Translations under genes and position numbers: made by a program
Shown here: positions 1 through 7,577 of the stretch, piece by piece
Numbering within the stretch: position 1 is the stretch's first letter
How the letters are laid out: each line of letters starts with the position of its first letter
Notes under the pieces: model-generated
Told to the model about the DNA's origin: nothing
What the model saw: only the letters and a program-made list of their open reading frames with translations
The model's database searches: none
Assembly (NCBI RefSeq): GCF_021654795.1
Contig: NZ_AP025344.1
Location: forward strand, 5,022,501-5,086,500
Origin: Paenibacillus dendritiformis
GTDB lineage: Bacteria > Bacillota > Bacilli > Paenibacillales > Paenibacillaceae
Direction: 5' to 3'
DNA length: 64,000 nucleotides

Positions 1-251
1 AGCGACGCGCCGACGAGCATCGCGAGGACGACGCGCGGGAAGCGGACCTTGAGCATAATGGTCGCGGAAGCGTCGTCCCAGGTGACGGGAATGAGGGATT
101 CCAGCCCGGGAACATGATGCAGCAATATTTTCGCAATCTCGCCCATCGGCATCTTCACCGATCCGACGGACAGGCAGCCTACAATAGATAAAAGGAGCAG
201 CGCCAACATCGCTACTCCAAAGCCCAACCCTTTTTTCATCGATATGTCCAT
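1..251 (-). CDS. btuC: Cobalamin ABC transporter permease, BtuC/FecCD family (3' part outside window)
   Basis: The reading frame begins at 251 and runs off the left edge, so only about 83 N-terminal residues are visible. They contain a first membrane segment (residues about 8-26) and then a stretch typical of FecCD permeases, including VRFPRVVLAMLVGASL, which precedes the conserved cytoplasmic loop of the family. The start ATG lies 9 bases past the stop of btuF; a second in-frame ATG at 239 is also possible. Its place directly after the cobalamin-binding lipoprotein and the upstream riboswitch suggest that it is the membrane channel of a corrinoid importer. That specificity is inferred from context, because FecCD permeases for iron and B12 look alike. 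Confidence 0.85.
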   Translation of the reverse strand, partial: MDISMKKGLGFGVAMLALLLLSIVGCLSVGSVKMPMGEIAKILLHHVPGLESLIPVTWDDASATIMLKVRFPRVVLAMLVGAS

Positions 252-259
252 CCCATCAT

Positions 260-1258
260 CTATTTGAACAAATCAGGATAGATCGCCTTCGCCACATCCT
301 GCAGCGCTTCGGCCACGCGCGGGCCCGGGCGGCTCAGCTTGTTGTTGTCCAGTCCGAACAGCTGATTGTCCTTGATTGCGGTGATGGCTTCCCACCCGCT
401 GCGTCCGCGAATAATGTCTTCCAGCGTCTTGTTCGTCTCGCTGTCGACGAGTTCCTTCGCGAACAGAATAACGTCCGGATTCGCCTTGATGATGTTCTCC
501 TCATTAATCTGATTCCAGCCGGTCATGTCCGCCGCCGCAATATTGACGCCGCCCGCCAGCTCGATCAGCTCGTTCATGAATTCGCCGCTGCCGACGGTCC
601 AGCCCGGCGAGAATTCAATATAGACCTTCTTCTTCTCGGTGACGCCTTTGACCGCTTCCGTTACGTCATCGCGCACCTTTTTCATCTGATCGGTAATCTC
701 TTTCGCTTCCTTCTGATGATCGGTAATGAGACCGTACAGCTCGATATTGCTGATTACGTCATCATAGGTTTTCGGCTCGACCTTGAAAATTTCAATGCCC
801 AGCTCGCGGAATTTGTTGACGGCTTCTTCCTTCATCGAGATGCCGGTAAAGACGACATCCGGCTTCGCCGCAATGATCGCTTCCTCATTCGGTTTCGTGA
901 TGCCGCCCATTTTCGGCTTCTGGGACGCTTCTGCCGGATAGTCGTCATAATCGGATACGCCGACGATTTGGTCGCCAAGACCAAGGGCAAATAGCGACTC
1001 CGTCTCGGCCGGCGAGACGGAAATGATCCGTTCCGGCGCCTTGTCGAACGTGAATTCATGCCCGGTCGCATCCTTCACGGTCAACGGATAGGCCGTCTTC
1101 CCGGCCTCGGAAGCCGCATTGCCGTTCTCCTGCTGCTGCGCTGTCTCAGGAGCCTTGTCCGCCTCTTTCGCCGGACCCGACCCGCAAGCAGCCAAGCTCA
1201 AAGCCAGCACGGCCGCTGCCGCGACCGCTATCGTTTTGTTCCACCATTTGCTCATCAT
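260..1258 (-). CDS. btuF: Cobalamin-binding lipoprotein of ABC importer (BtuF-like)
   Basis: This encodes a 332-residue extracytoplasmic binding protein. It has a signal peptide with lipobox LAAC (Cys25), a low-complexity linker to about residue 55, and a Periplasmic_binding_2 (BtuF/FepB-type) fold from about residue 60 (PERIISVSPAETESLFALGLG). It should capture corrinoids and pass them to the BtuC permease encoded next. The start at 1258 (MMSKWW) was chosen because it gives a proper signal peptide and sits behind a GGGAG ribosome site; the open frame extends 75 residues further upstream with no such features. The gene follows a cobalamin riboswitch and a terminator on the same strand, which supports B12 as substrate and implies repression when B12 is plentiful. 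Confidence 0.9.
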   Translation of the reverse strand: MMSKWWNKTIAVAAAAVLALSLAACGSGPAKEADKAPETAQQQENGNAASEAGKTAYPLTVKDATGHEFTFDKAPERIISVSPAETESLFALGLGDQIVGVSDYDDYPAEASQKPKMGGITKPNEEAIIAAKPDVVFTGISMKEEAVNKFRELGIEIFKVEPKTYDDVISNIELYGLITDHQKEAKEITDQMKKVRDDVTEAVKGVTEKKKVYIEFSPGWTVGSGEFMNELIELAGGVNIAAADMTGWNQINEENIIKANPDVILFAKELVDSETNKTLEDIIRGRSGWEAITAIKDNQLFGLDNNKLSRPGPRVAEALQDVAKAIYPDLFK

Positions 1259-1426
1259 TTGTTCTCCCTCACTTACCTGAATATGTGATGCCTCAATGAT
1301 TGCGAAGTGATGCAAATGCCGTTCCCTCCCCCGGAAGGGCCGGCTCCGAGTTATCCCCGGCGCGGCATCCTGCCAGTCCGGTTCTCCCATCCGCTTGAGG
1401 GGGGGATTGTCAAAGAGCGCACCAAC

Positions 1427-1454
1427 GCAAAACCCCCGATCCTGGGATCGGGGG
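1427..1454 (-). terminator. Rho-independent terminator, riboswitch expression platform
   Basis: On the minus strand CCCCCGATCC pairs with GGATCGGGGG and is followed by TTTTGCG. It lies between the cobalamin riboswitch aptamer and btuF, the place expected for a regulated terminator that stops transcription when cobalamin is bound. An antiterminator pairing was not worked out. Confidence 0.75.
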
Positions 1455-1594
1455 AACGCAGTCTCCTGGATGGGATCTTCCACTCCGAACCGCCTGGCGA
1501 TCTCACGCTGTTACACAGCATGTCCGCCCAGCAGCAACGGGAAGTCCGTTCCAAATGACGCCGCTCCTCTCCGCGAAGGAAATAACTCGTCCTC

Positions 1595-1792
1595 CTATCG
1601 GGCAGGTCTCCTGACTTAGGAGCATCTTGCCGAGCTCGCCTTCCCATCGGCGGATCGCTTGCATCCGCGGAGACAGTGGCATTGTGAGCGCAGCACTCCA
1701 TTTACAGTGGCGGGACCGTGCCGGATTCACACCGGCTTCCCTATTATCCTTGGGCACAAGCTTACTGCTTGTACGGCGCAAGGACCCGATAG
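1595..1792 (-). promoter_or_regulatory. Cobalamin (AdoCbl) riboswitch
   Basis: Read on the minus strand, the segment opens with CTATCGGG and closes with CCCGATAG, forming a closing helix. In between are the hallmarks of the cobalamin aptamer: GAAGCCGGTGTGAATCCGGC followed by the B12 box GCCACTG (minus strand, about 1705-1711), and the 3' element AAGTCAGGAGACCTGCC near 1603-1618. These match the conserved core of the Rfam cobalamin class. It lies 3' of the cobC-like gene and upstream of btuF, so it most simply controls the btuFC transporter genes through the terminator at 1427-1454. Confidence 0.95.
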
Positions 1793-1920
1793 ATTGCTAT
1801 TCGCTTGTCTTCCATCTTGCTTGACTATTGATTATAGGGGAATCGCCCTGTCCATGCAATAACATTCGTCACATCCTATAGGGCATCTGTCTGTTCCGCC
1901 GCTTCCCCCCGTTCGTTCCA

Positions 1921-2805
1921 TCATGGCAGCCGCTCCGCCCGCAGGAACTTCCAGCGGCGGGGAGACTTGGCAGCCGTAATCAAAATCCCCGCCCCGATCG
2001 GGACGGCAGCTTCCCAGAATGTCTTCTTCGGGAAGGCGAGCGTGTACAGCCTCCGCACCATGCCTCCATGCGTAACGACCAGCACATCGGGCCGCGCCTC
2101 ATACGCGTTGCCTACCTGGCGGGGACGCTTCCGGCGCAGCCGGGCCGTTCTGCCCCGTTCGCCTCCCTGATCGGGCATATCCCTGTCCGATTCGCATTCC
2201 CGCCGCTGGCGATTGCCGCGGACGCGTTGACCCGGCGCCACAGCCGTCTGTCTGCCGGCCTTCTGCAGAATCTCCCACCAGACATGCGCCGTCCGCGTGC
2301 TGAAGGTCTGCCACGGCTCGCCGCGCGGCGGTTGCACGGCGGTCATATCGTCAAGCCAGCGGCGGTAAGACGGATCCTCCTTCAGATCGTTGTACGTCAA
2401 GCCTTCCCACATGCCAAAATCGTATTCGCGCAGCCTTGTGTCGACATGAGCCCGTTCCGCATCGCGCGGGCGCAGCTGAGCCAGCGTCTCGCGGCAGCGG
2501 CGCATATCGCTCGTATACAGGAGCGGCGCCGGATGGGCCACCGCCCTGCGCATCGGCCGCAGCACCTCTTCCGCTTCCGGAAGCAGCGGGCTGTCCGTAT
2601 AGCTGATATACCGCCGCTCCACATTCGCCTGCGTCAGCGAATGTCTGACGAGCGCGAACCGCACGATGACGCTGGACGCGCCCGCACGGCGGCGGATATG
2701 CCGGGTGCCGCAGCGCGGAGGCTTGGGCCGGGCTTGTCTTCTAGCTCCTGTGTGACGCCGCTTGCGGCGAACGGGGGGAGCTTTGTATGTGCGCTTTTGT
2801 TTCAT
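1921..2805 (-). CDS. Histidine phosphatase family protein, probable alpha-ribazole phosphatase (CobC-like)
   Basis: This is a 294-residue protein of the histidine phosphatase superfamily. The phospho-accepting histidine is in LVRHSLT (His55; the usual RHG is RHS here). The SDMRRCRETL arginine motif is near residues 99-108, the acidic residue is in REYDFGMWEG (about 126-135), and the second catalytic His is in VVTHGG (His246). In this cluster it would dephosphorylate alpha-ribazole phosphate or adenosylcobalamin phosphate. Two parts are odd. About 45 N-terminal residues are Arg/Pro-rich, and an Arg-rich insert at about 184-237 interrupts the region before the last strand. AAGGAG lies 12 bases before the chosen ATG, 32 bases after cbiB, so a shorter true protein starting near residue 46 cannot be excluded. 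Confidence 0.75.
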   Translation of the reverse strand: MKQKRTYKAPPVRRKRRHTGARRQARPKPPRCGTRHIRRRAGASSVIVRFALVRHSLTQANVERRYISYTDSPLLPEAEEVLRPMRRAVAHPAPLLYTSDMRRCRETLAQLRPRDAERAHVDTRLREYDFGMWEGLTYNDLKEDPSYRRWLDDMTAVQPPRGEPWQTFSTRTAHVWWEILQKAGRQTAVAPGQRVRGNRQRRECESDRDMPDQGGERGRTARLRRKRPRQVGNAYEARPDVLVVTHGGMVRRLYTLAFPKKTFWEAAVPIGAGILITAAKSPRRWKFLRAERLP

Positions 2806-2837
2806 TTCATCCCATTACTCCTTCATTCGCCTTTCGT

Positions 2838-3800
2838 CTACAGGAGCCATCCGCCGCAGGCCCAGAGGAGGCTTGCGGCCAGGATGGCGAAGAGCAGCGT
2901 GCTTCGGGCCAGCAGTCTGCACACTGCCGCAATATGCTCCCCTCCCGTCTCGACGACGGGATCGCCCATATAGGCGCGGAAGGAACATACGCCTTTGTAA
3001 CAATTCAACCCGCCAAGGCGGATGCCGAGCGCTCCGGCAGTGGCCGCTTCCGGCCAGCCGCTGTTCGGGCTCGGATGCTGCGGCGCGTCGCGCAGCGCCG
3101 TCTTCCACGCCCGCTTCGCGTCATAGCCGAACAGGGCGGAGATAACGATCAACAGCGCGGTCAAGCGCGCCGGTATCCAATTCGCCAGATCGTCAAGCCG
3201 CGCCGAGGCGTAACCGAGATTGGCGTATTTCTCATTTTTATAGCCGACCATGGAATCCAGCGTATTGATGGCCCGATAGGCCATAGCCAGCGGCGCGCCG
3301 CCGATGGCCGCGTAGAAGAGCGGCGAGATGACGGCATCCATAATATTTTCGGCGACCGTCTCGACGGCGGCGCGGGTAATTTCCGGTTCATCGAGCGTCT
3401 CGGTGTCCCTTCCCACGATCATGCCGACCTCGCGCCGCGCCCCGGCCAGATCTCCTGCCGCCAGCCGGGCATGGACAGCCATGCCGGCGTCGCGAAGCCC
3501 TTTCGTGGCGATGGTCGTGCCGATCAGAAGCGCCTCCGCCGCCGCGCCCAGCCAGACGTTGACGGCATAGAGCCCGGCCAGCACGGCCCACGTCAAGCCA
3601 AATGCCCCGCCCGCCATCACCAGCGGCAGCAAGAAGCCCAGCGGCTTGAGCGCCGCTTCGGACCGAGCCGCCTTCCGGAGAAGGCGTTCCAGGGCCGAGA
3701 TCGCTTTCCCCATGCCGATGACCGGATGAGGAAGCCACTTCGGATCGCCAACAATCCGATCCCATACATATGCTGTGATAATGATTAATGCCGCGATCAT
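2838..3800 (-). CDS. cbiB: Adenosylcobinamide-phosphate synthase CbiB
   Basis: This 320-residue integral membrane protein has the CbiB/CobD (Salmonella cbiB) family pattern. An N-terminal helix is followed by DRIVGDPKWLPHPVIGMGK, then the conserved EITRAAVETVAENIMDAVISPLFYAAIGGAP block and a loop with NTLDSMVGYKNEKY. The enzyme joins (R)-1-aminopropan-2-ol phosphate, or its precursor, to adenosylcobyric acid. Full length matches the family. It sits between cbiZ and the cobC-like gene on the same strand, 93 bases after cbiZ, with GGAG about 12 bases ahead of the ATG. Its partners in this operon (CobD making the side chain, CbiZ removing foreign ones) point to nucleotide-loop remodelling and cobinamide salvage. 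Confidence 0.93.
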   Translation of the reverse strand: MIAALIIITAYVWDRIVGDPKWLPHPVIGMGKAISALERLLRKAARSEAALKPLGFLLPLVMAGGAFGLTWAVLAGLYAVNVWLGAAAEALLIGTTIATKGLRDAGMAVHARLAAGDLAGARREVGMIVGRDTETLDEPEITRAAVETVAENIMDAVISPLFYAAIGGAPLAMAYRAINTLDSMVGYKNEKYANLGYASARLDDLANWIPARLTALLIVISALFGYDAKRAWKTALRDAPQHPSPNSGWPEAATAGALGIRLGGLNCYKGVCSFRAYMGDPVVETGGEHIAAVCRLLARSTLLFAILAASLLWACGGWLL

Positions 3801-3893
3801 GATTGCTAACCGACTCCTCTTGCCTGCAGCCCACTCCTTACTCCCGAGGCGGCCGCATTTCCCGGCTGCCTGGCAGCGGGGCGCCTGCTTCTC

Positions 3894-4631
3894 TTATTCG
3901 AACAGCGGCCCGTCGTCTTCCCGCTGCGTGCGCACCGATTCCGCTACGGTACCGTACACCAGCCGCCCCAAGGCGGCGCCCAGCGTCGTCGCCGTGCCCG
4001 CATAGCGGTGAACGGCCTCGTAGCGCCCGCTGTCGACGATGGCGATCGCCACCGCATCGGTCGTCGTCCCCGTCGCGACACGGCCCGTCTCCCGGTCGGT
4101 CACCTTCAGGTCGTCCAGCGCGGCGCACTTGGCTTCCGTCGCGGTCATGACCGCATTCCATACCGCCGCTTCCGCAAGCCTGCCGTCCAGCACGATGATC
4201 GTATTGATCGTGCCCGGCTTCAGCGGCTCGCAAGCCGAGTACACCTGCCGCGGCAGCCCGGCGCGGGCGGCGTTGCCCGTCCCGGCCGTCGTCACGCACA
4301 GCAGGGAGAAGCCGTCTCCCTCCTCTTCCATGACGGACGCATGGGTCACCTTCGCCGCCGTCATCAGGCCGACGGTCGCATCCGGAGCATACCCTTGCTG
4401 CAGGCATAGCTCCTTCATATAGGCCACCGGATCGGAGCAGTCGAAGCCAGACTGAACCATCCGGTTCACTATGCGCGATGCCAGCGCGGTTCCCCCGTTC
4501 CATACCGCGCTGCTCCATACCGGAGCCCGATGCGGCAGCTCCACGGTCATCGTATCGCTCCTCCAGCTTACCGTCACGCCGGCCATAACTTCCGATGCAT
4601 AGCTCCGAATGCCTTCACGGCAAGGCTGCAT
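3894..4631 (-). CDS. cbiZ: Adenosylcobinamide amidohydrolase CbiZ
   Basis: This is a 245-residue protein with the CbiZ signature features: SSAVWNGG near the start, then GLMTAAKVTHA, CVTTAGTGNAARAG and INTIIVLDGRLAEAAV. CbiZ hydrolyses the amide bond of adenosylcobinamide to yield adenosylcobyric acid, letting CbiB rebuild the side chain; this is a salvage route shared by archaea and some bacteria. The ATG at 4631 has AGGGGG 7 bases upstream; a later ATG at 4586 is possible because the first 15 residues are not conserved-looking. A 245-base stretch without a convincing gene separates it from cobD. Confidence 0.88.
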   Translation of the reverse strand: MQPCREGIRSYASEVMAGVTVSWRSDTMTVELPHRAPVWSSAVWNGGTALASRIVNRMVQSGFDCSDPVAYMKELCLQQGYAPDATVGLMTAAKVTHASVMEEEGDGFSLLCVTTAGTGNAARAGLPRQVYSACEPLKPGTINTIIVLDGRLAEAAVWNAVMTATEAKCAALDDLKVTDRETGRVATGTTTDAVAIAIVDSGRYEAVHRYAGTATTLGAALGRLVYGTVAESVRTQREDDGPLFE

Positions 4632-4876
4632 CCCGCTTCCCCCTTGCTTGTCCGCTCCGCCTGCGCCTGGCTTTCACCACTGCCGTTCCAAAAAGGCCCC
4701 GATTCCCGGCACTTCCCCGGCGATGGAGTAACCGTTTTTTGAACACGAACACGCGCGTGCAGAGCCATATTGATGACTCGAGCCGAAAGCCGGACGGCCT
4801 TGCCTCTCGTTCCTGCTATCCCGGCAACGGGCAAAGCCAACGGATGGAGGCCTTCGCCCATTGCAGGATCCACATC
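4632..4876. other. Spacer between cobD and cbiZ, no convincing gene
   Basis: A minus-strand 99-codon frame (4574-4873) spans this gap and overlaps the first 58 bases of cbiZ in another phase. Its product has no recognisable motif and no ribosome site of note. No B12 box or terminator was seen here. Confidence 0.5.
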
Positions 4877-5974
4877 TTATAAATGTAACACAGCTTGCAG
4901 GGCCTCGACTAGACGTTTATTTGCCGGACGGTCCTTCACCGCGATGCGGAAATGTCCGGCCCCCAGGCCCGCATACCCGTCACAATTGCGGATGAGGACG
5001 CCCCGGCGTCCAAGTTCTTCCTGCAAGCGCCGGGCGCTCCACGGCGCCGCGGCCTCCGCCAGCAGGAAGTTCGCCTGGCTCGTCCAGAGGCGCAGGCCAA
5101 GCGAGGCCAGCTGCCCGCTCAGCCATTCCCGCTCGCCGGCAACCAGGCTTCGGGTCCGTTCCGCGTAGTCGTCCGCCGCTTCGTCGAGGAGCAGCGCCTC
5201 GCCGGCGGCCAGCGCCAGCCCGTTCACGCTCCACGTGACCTGCTTCGAAGCCAGCGCGCGTATCGTATCCGGATGCCCCGCCGCATACCCGAGGCGAAGG
5301 CCCGGAATGGCATAAAATTTCGTCAGCGACCGGATGACAAGCACGTTCCGGTTGTCCGCCGCGAACCGCAGCAGACTCGCCTCTTCCTCGTTCGGGAGAA
5401 AATCGATGAACGCCTCGTCCACAATCAGCAGCGTTCCGTTCCGCTCCGCCAGCCGTCCCGCTTCCTCCAGCATCCGGCGCTCGTATACGGCGCCGGTCGG
5501 ATTGTTCGGTTGCCCGAGGAAGACCATATCGGCATCCGCAATCAGCCGTTCAAGCTCCGGCCACTCCGCCCGGTAATCCCGGGAAGCCTGTCCGATGACA
5601 CGGACGACGTCCGCGCCGAATTGCCTTGAGAGCGCCTCGTATTCCGAGAAGCAGGGTGCCACCACGCCGACCGTGCGCGGCGCGTGCGCCAGAATCGCCA
5701 GCGCCATGCACTCGGCCGCCCCGTTGCCGATCAACAGATGCTCAGTACCTGCCTGAAGGCGGCGGGACAACGCCTCCTTCATCCGCCGGTGCCCCGGATC
5801 GGGATAATGAACAATGCCGGCCAGCTCCTCCTTCAGCCGCGCCATGACGGACGGCGGCGGTCCGAGCGGATTGATGTTCGCGCTGAAATCCACGAATTCG
5901 CCGCTCGTTCGCCCGAAAGCCTCCGCCGCCGTCCATACGTCTCCTCCATGTCCAAACCGTTCAATTGTGACCAT
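4877..5974 (-). CDS. cobD: L-threonine-O-3-phosphate decarboxylase CobD
   Basis: This is a 365-residue PLP enzyme of aminotransferase fold type I, like CobD and HisC. Visible landmarks are DFSANINPLGPP (about 29-40), PNNPTG (156-161), the PLP-contacting aspartate in IVDEAFIDF (Asp186), the Schiff-base lysine in RSLTKFYAIPGLRLGY (Lys219), and a C-terminal HFRIAV strand. It makes (R)-1-aminopropan-2-ol phosphate, the side chain that CbiB attaches. HisC is the main alternative, but the SANINP motif and the corrinoid neighbours favour CobD. The start at 5974 was chosen for its AAGGAG site; the frame stays open 55 residues further. It is the first gene of the minus-strand salvage operon. Confidence 0.9.
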   Translation of the reverse strand: MVTIERFGHGGDVWTAAEAFGRTSGEFVDFSANINPLGPPPSVMARLKEELAGIVHYPDPGHRRMKEALSRRLQAGTEHLLIGNGAAECMALAILAHAPRTVGVVAPCFSEYEALSRQFGADVVRVIGQASRDYRAEWPELERLIADADMVFLGQPNNPTGAVYERRMLEEAGRLAERNGTLLIVDEAFIDFLPNEEEASLLRFAADNRNVLVIRSLTKFYAIPGLRLGYAAGHPDTIRALASKQVTWSVNGLALAAGEALLLDEAADDYAERTRSLVAGEREWLSGQLASLGLRLWTSQANFLLAEAAAPWSARRLQEELGRRGVLIRNCDGYAGLGAGHFRIAVKDRPANKRLVEALQAVLHL

Positions 5975-6154
5975 AAGCCCCTCCTTGAAGACGGACAGAC
6001 GGTCGCGTACAATATCTCTATAGCGGTTGTTCCCTTGGAGCTCCGCCATCGTCAATCGGTCCGGTCTGCCCTTGTTCTGCCGTACGCTCCATGCTCCCCG
6101 GTCCCGCCCGAGGACAGGCGGAGGAAGCAGGACGCGCATGATTTCTCATGGTAC

Positions 6155-6183
6155 ATTATGCGTAAGTCAGACCCATTCGTCAA
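6155..6183 (-). promoter_or_regulatory. Sigma-A-type promoter for the cobD operon
   Basis: On the minus strand TTGACG is followed after exactly 17 bases by CATAAT, about 180 bases before cobD. Sequence between promoter and gene contains no cobalamin riboswitch elements that I can see. On the plus strand a TATAAT at 6258-6263 could serve the next gene but lacks a good -35. Confidence 0.65.
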
Positions 6184-6318
6184 ACGGTTTTTCCTTTTCT
6201 ACGAAATGCCGAAAAACATTGGCACATCGCACACTGTAACACGACTGTTAAATGCTGTATAATCACATTGCAGACCGGTATTGGCGCAATGCTATGTCAA
6301 GCTCAAGGAGGTTCAATT

Positions 6319-6777
6319 ATGTCGGTGCATCACAAAACATCATGGGCATCCCTGGGCGCCGCCATTATCGTCACTACCTATTACGCGGTGATACTGTTTC
6401 GCCTCAAAGGCGACATCGGTTTGTACAGCACAGAGATGATGGCGCTGGCCCGCAACGTATTCGGCGTCGCCGCCGTCGTGCAGGCCGTTATGTACTTCGT
6501 GAATTTCATGTCCAAAGACGAGCCCGAGGACAAGGAATTGTCACGTCTGATCTCGCTGCAAGCGAACCAGATGGGATTGGTCTTTCTCGTGCTCTCGGTG
6601 GCCTGCTGCGCGGCTTATCTGATCTATGTGTCCGATACAAGCACTCTGCTGCTGTCCCCGCTCGTCAGCGCTCATTTGCTGGTCAGCGTGCTGCTGGCCG
6701 CCTGGATCATCAAGTATACGGTCGAGCTGATGCTGTACTACCGCTATCAAAAAGCCGACTCCTCAGACCCTCCCTAA
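6319..6777 (+). CDS. Small four-helix membrane protein, unknown function
   Basis: I do not recognise a family. The 152-residue product has four predicted membrane segments at about residues 9-28, 42-62, 84-103 and 111-135, with a charged loop (KDEPEDKE) between the second and third. A good AAGGAGG site 7 bases before the ATG at 6319 fixes the start and supports real translation. It stands alone between the divergent cobD operon and a convergent nitroreductase gene, so context gives no functional hint. Confidence 0.75.
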   Translation: MSVHHKTSWASLGAAIIVTTYYAVILFRLKGDIGLYSTEMMALARNVFGVAAVVQAVMYFVNFMSKDEPEDKELSRLISLQANQMGLVFLVLSVACCAAYLIYVSDTSTLLLSPLVSAHLLVSVLLAAWIIKYTVELMLYYRYQKADSSDPP

Positions 6778-6822
6778 TTATGAAAACGATTACTTCGATT
6801 CCTGACATTGACAACATGAAGC

Positions 6823-6850
6823 AAGCGCAGCGGCCCTGGGCCCTGCGCTT
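6823..6850. terminator. Hairpin between convergent genes, weak terminator
   Basis: AAGCGCAG and CTGCGCTT pair around a GC-rich loop in the gap between the membrane protein and the nitroreductase. There is no strong T-tract on either strand, so it may end transcription from both sides only partly. Confidence 0.45.
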
Positions 6851-6869
6851 GTCAGTCTTAAGTATGATT

Positions 6870-7427
6870 TTAAGAGAGCTCGGTGAAGCGTTCCGACGCG
6901 TCCGTACGCGGGCGGGCCGGCGGAATCTCATCAAAATGCCCCATGCGAAGCACCCCGACAATCTTCTCGCCCGGCTGCACTCCCGCCGTCTCGCGGAACT
7001 TGCGATTATAAATATAGTCCCCGGTATGCCACAGCATTCCGAGCCCTTGTTCCCACGCCAGCAGTTGGAAGTTCTGAATCAGGGCGCTGACGGCCGACAG
7101 ATCCTCTTCCCAAATGTTCGGCCGCGGATCCTCGGGCATGACAACGATAAGGTACGCGGGCACAGCCAGATTCGTCTGAATGAACTTCTCCTTTTTCTCT
7201 TCGTCCCAGCCTCTCATCTTCGTTCCTTCGACGAGCTCCATCACGCAGCGGACAAGCCGGTTCTTCGCCTCTCCCGCCGCATAAATGAAACGCCATGGCT
7301 CGCGCATCCCATGATTGGGAGCCCAGACGGCATCCTTCAGCAGAGACAGCACCAGTTCTTTATCGACAGGCCGATCCGAGAAGCGATGAATGCTCCGGCG
7401 TTCCCGAATTGTATTTGCAATTGACAT
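6870..7427 (-). CDS. Nitroreductase family protein (YdjA-like, FMN-dependent)
   Basis: This 185-residue protein has the family's N-terminal FMN-phosphate motif RERRSIHRF (about 8-16), then WAPNHGMREPWRF (about 35-47), and a C-terminal VGVLRMGHFDE segment. Such proteins are flavin-dependent NAD(P)H oxidoreductases with poorly defined natural substrates. An AAGGAGG ribosome site precedes the ATG at 7427. The promoter region holds a Fur-box-like dyad, so expression may respond to iron. Confidence 0.85.
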   Translation of the reverse strand: MSIANTIRERRSIHRFSDRPVDKELVLSLLKDAVWAPNHGMREPWRFIYAAGEAKNRLVRCVMELVEGTKMRGWDEEKKEKFIQTNLAVPAYLIVVMPEDPRPNIWEEDLSAVSALIQNFQLLAWEQGLGMLWHTGDYIYNRKFRETAGVQPGEKIVGVLRMGHFDEIPPARPRTDASERFTELS

Positions 7428-7486
7428 GGTTTATCCTCCTTGAATGACTTTTTCCTCTTAATCTCTTTTATGCATCCGATACTCCT

Positions 7487-7516
7487 ATTATATTTGATAA
7501 CGATTATCAATATCAA
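7487..7516 (-). promoter_or_regulatory. Promoter of the nitroreductase gene
   Basis: On the minus strand TTGATA (7511-7516) and a perfect TATAAT (7487-7492) are 18 bases apart. The Fur-like dyad fills the spacer, an arrangement typical of repressor sites that block RNA polymerase. Confidence 0.7.
7495..7509. promoter_or_regulatory. Fur-box-like operator
   Basis: The 15-base sequence TGATAACGATTATCA is a near-perfect 7-1-7 dyad and differs from the usual Bacillus Fur consensus (TGATAATNATTATCA) at one defined position. It lies between the -35 and -10 of the nitroreductase promoter and about 70 bases ahead of lplA, so it could affect both. PerR and Zur boxes are related, so the regulator is inferred. 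Confidence 0.75.
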
Positions 7517-7577
7517 ATGCAAGTTGTGTTTTGTTCCAAATTGATTACAATTAACAGAAGAAGGAGGCGGACGAGCC

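Noticed and set aside
2068..3788. Long plus-strand frames opposite cobC and cbiB
   Set aside because: They are antisense shadows caused by GC-rich codon bias; the minus-strand genes have clear family motifs.
4574..4873. 99-codon minus-strand frame between cobD and cbiZ
   Set aside because: It has no recognisable motif, overlaps the cbiZ start in another phase, and lacks a clear ribosome site.
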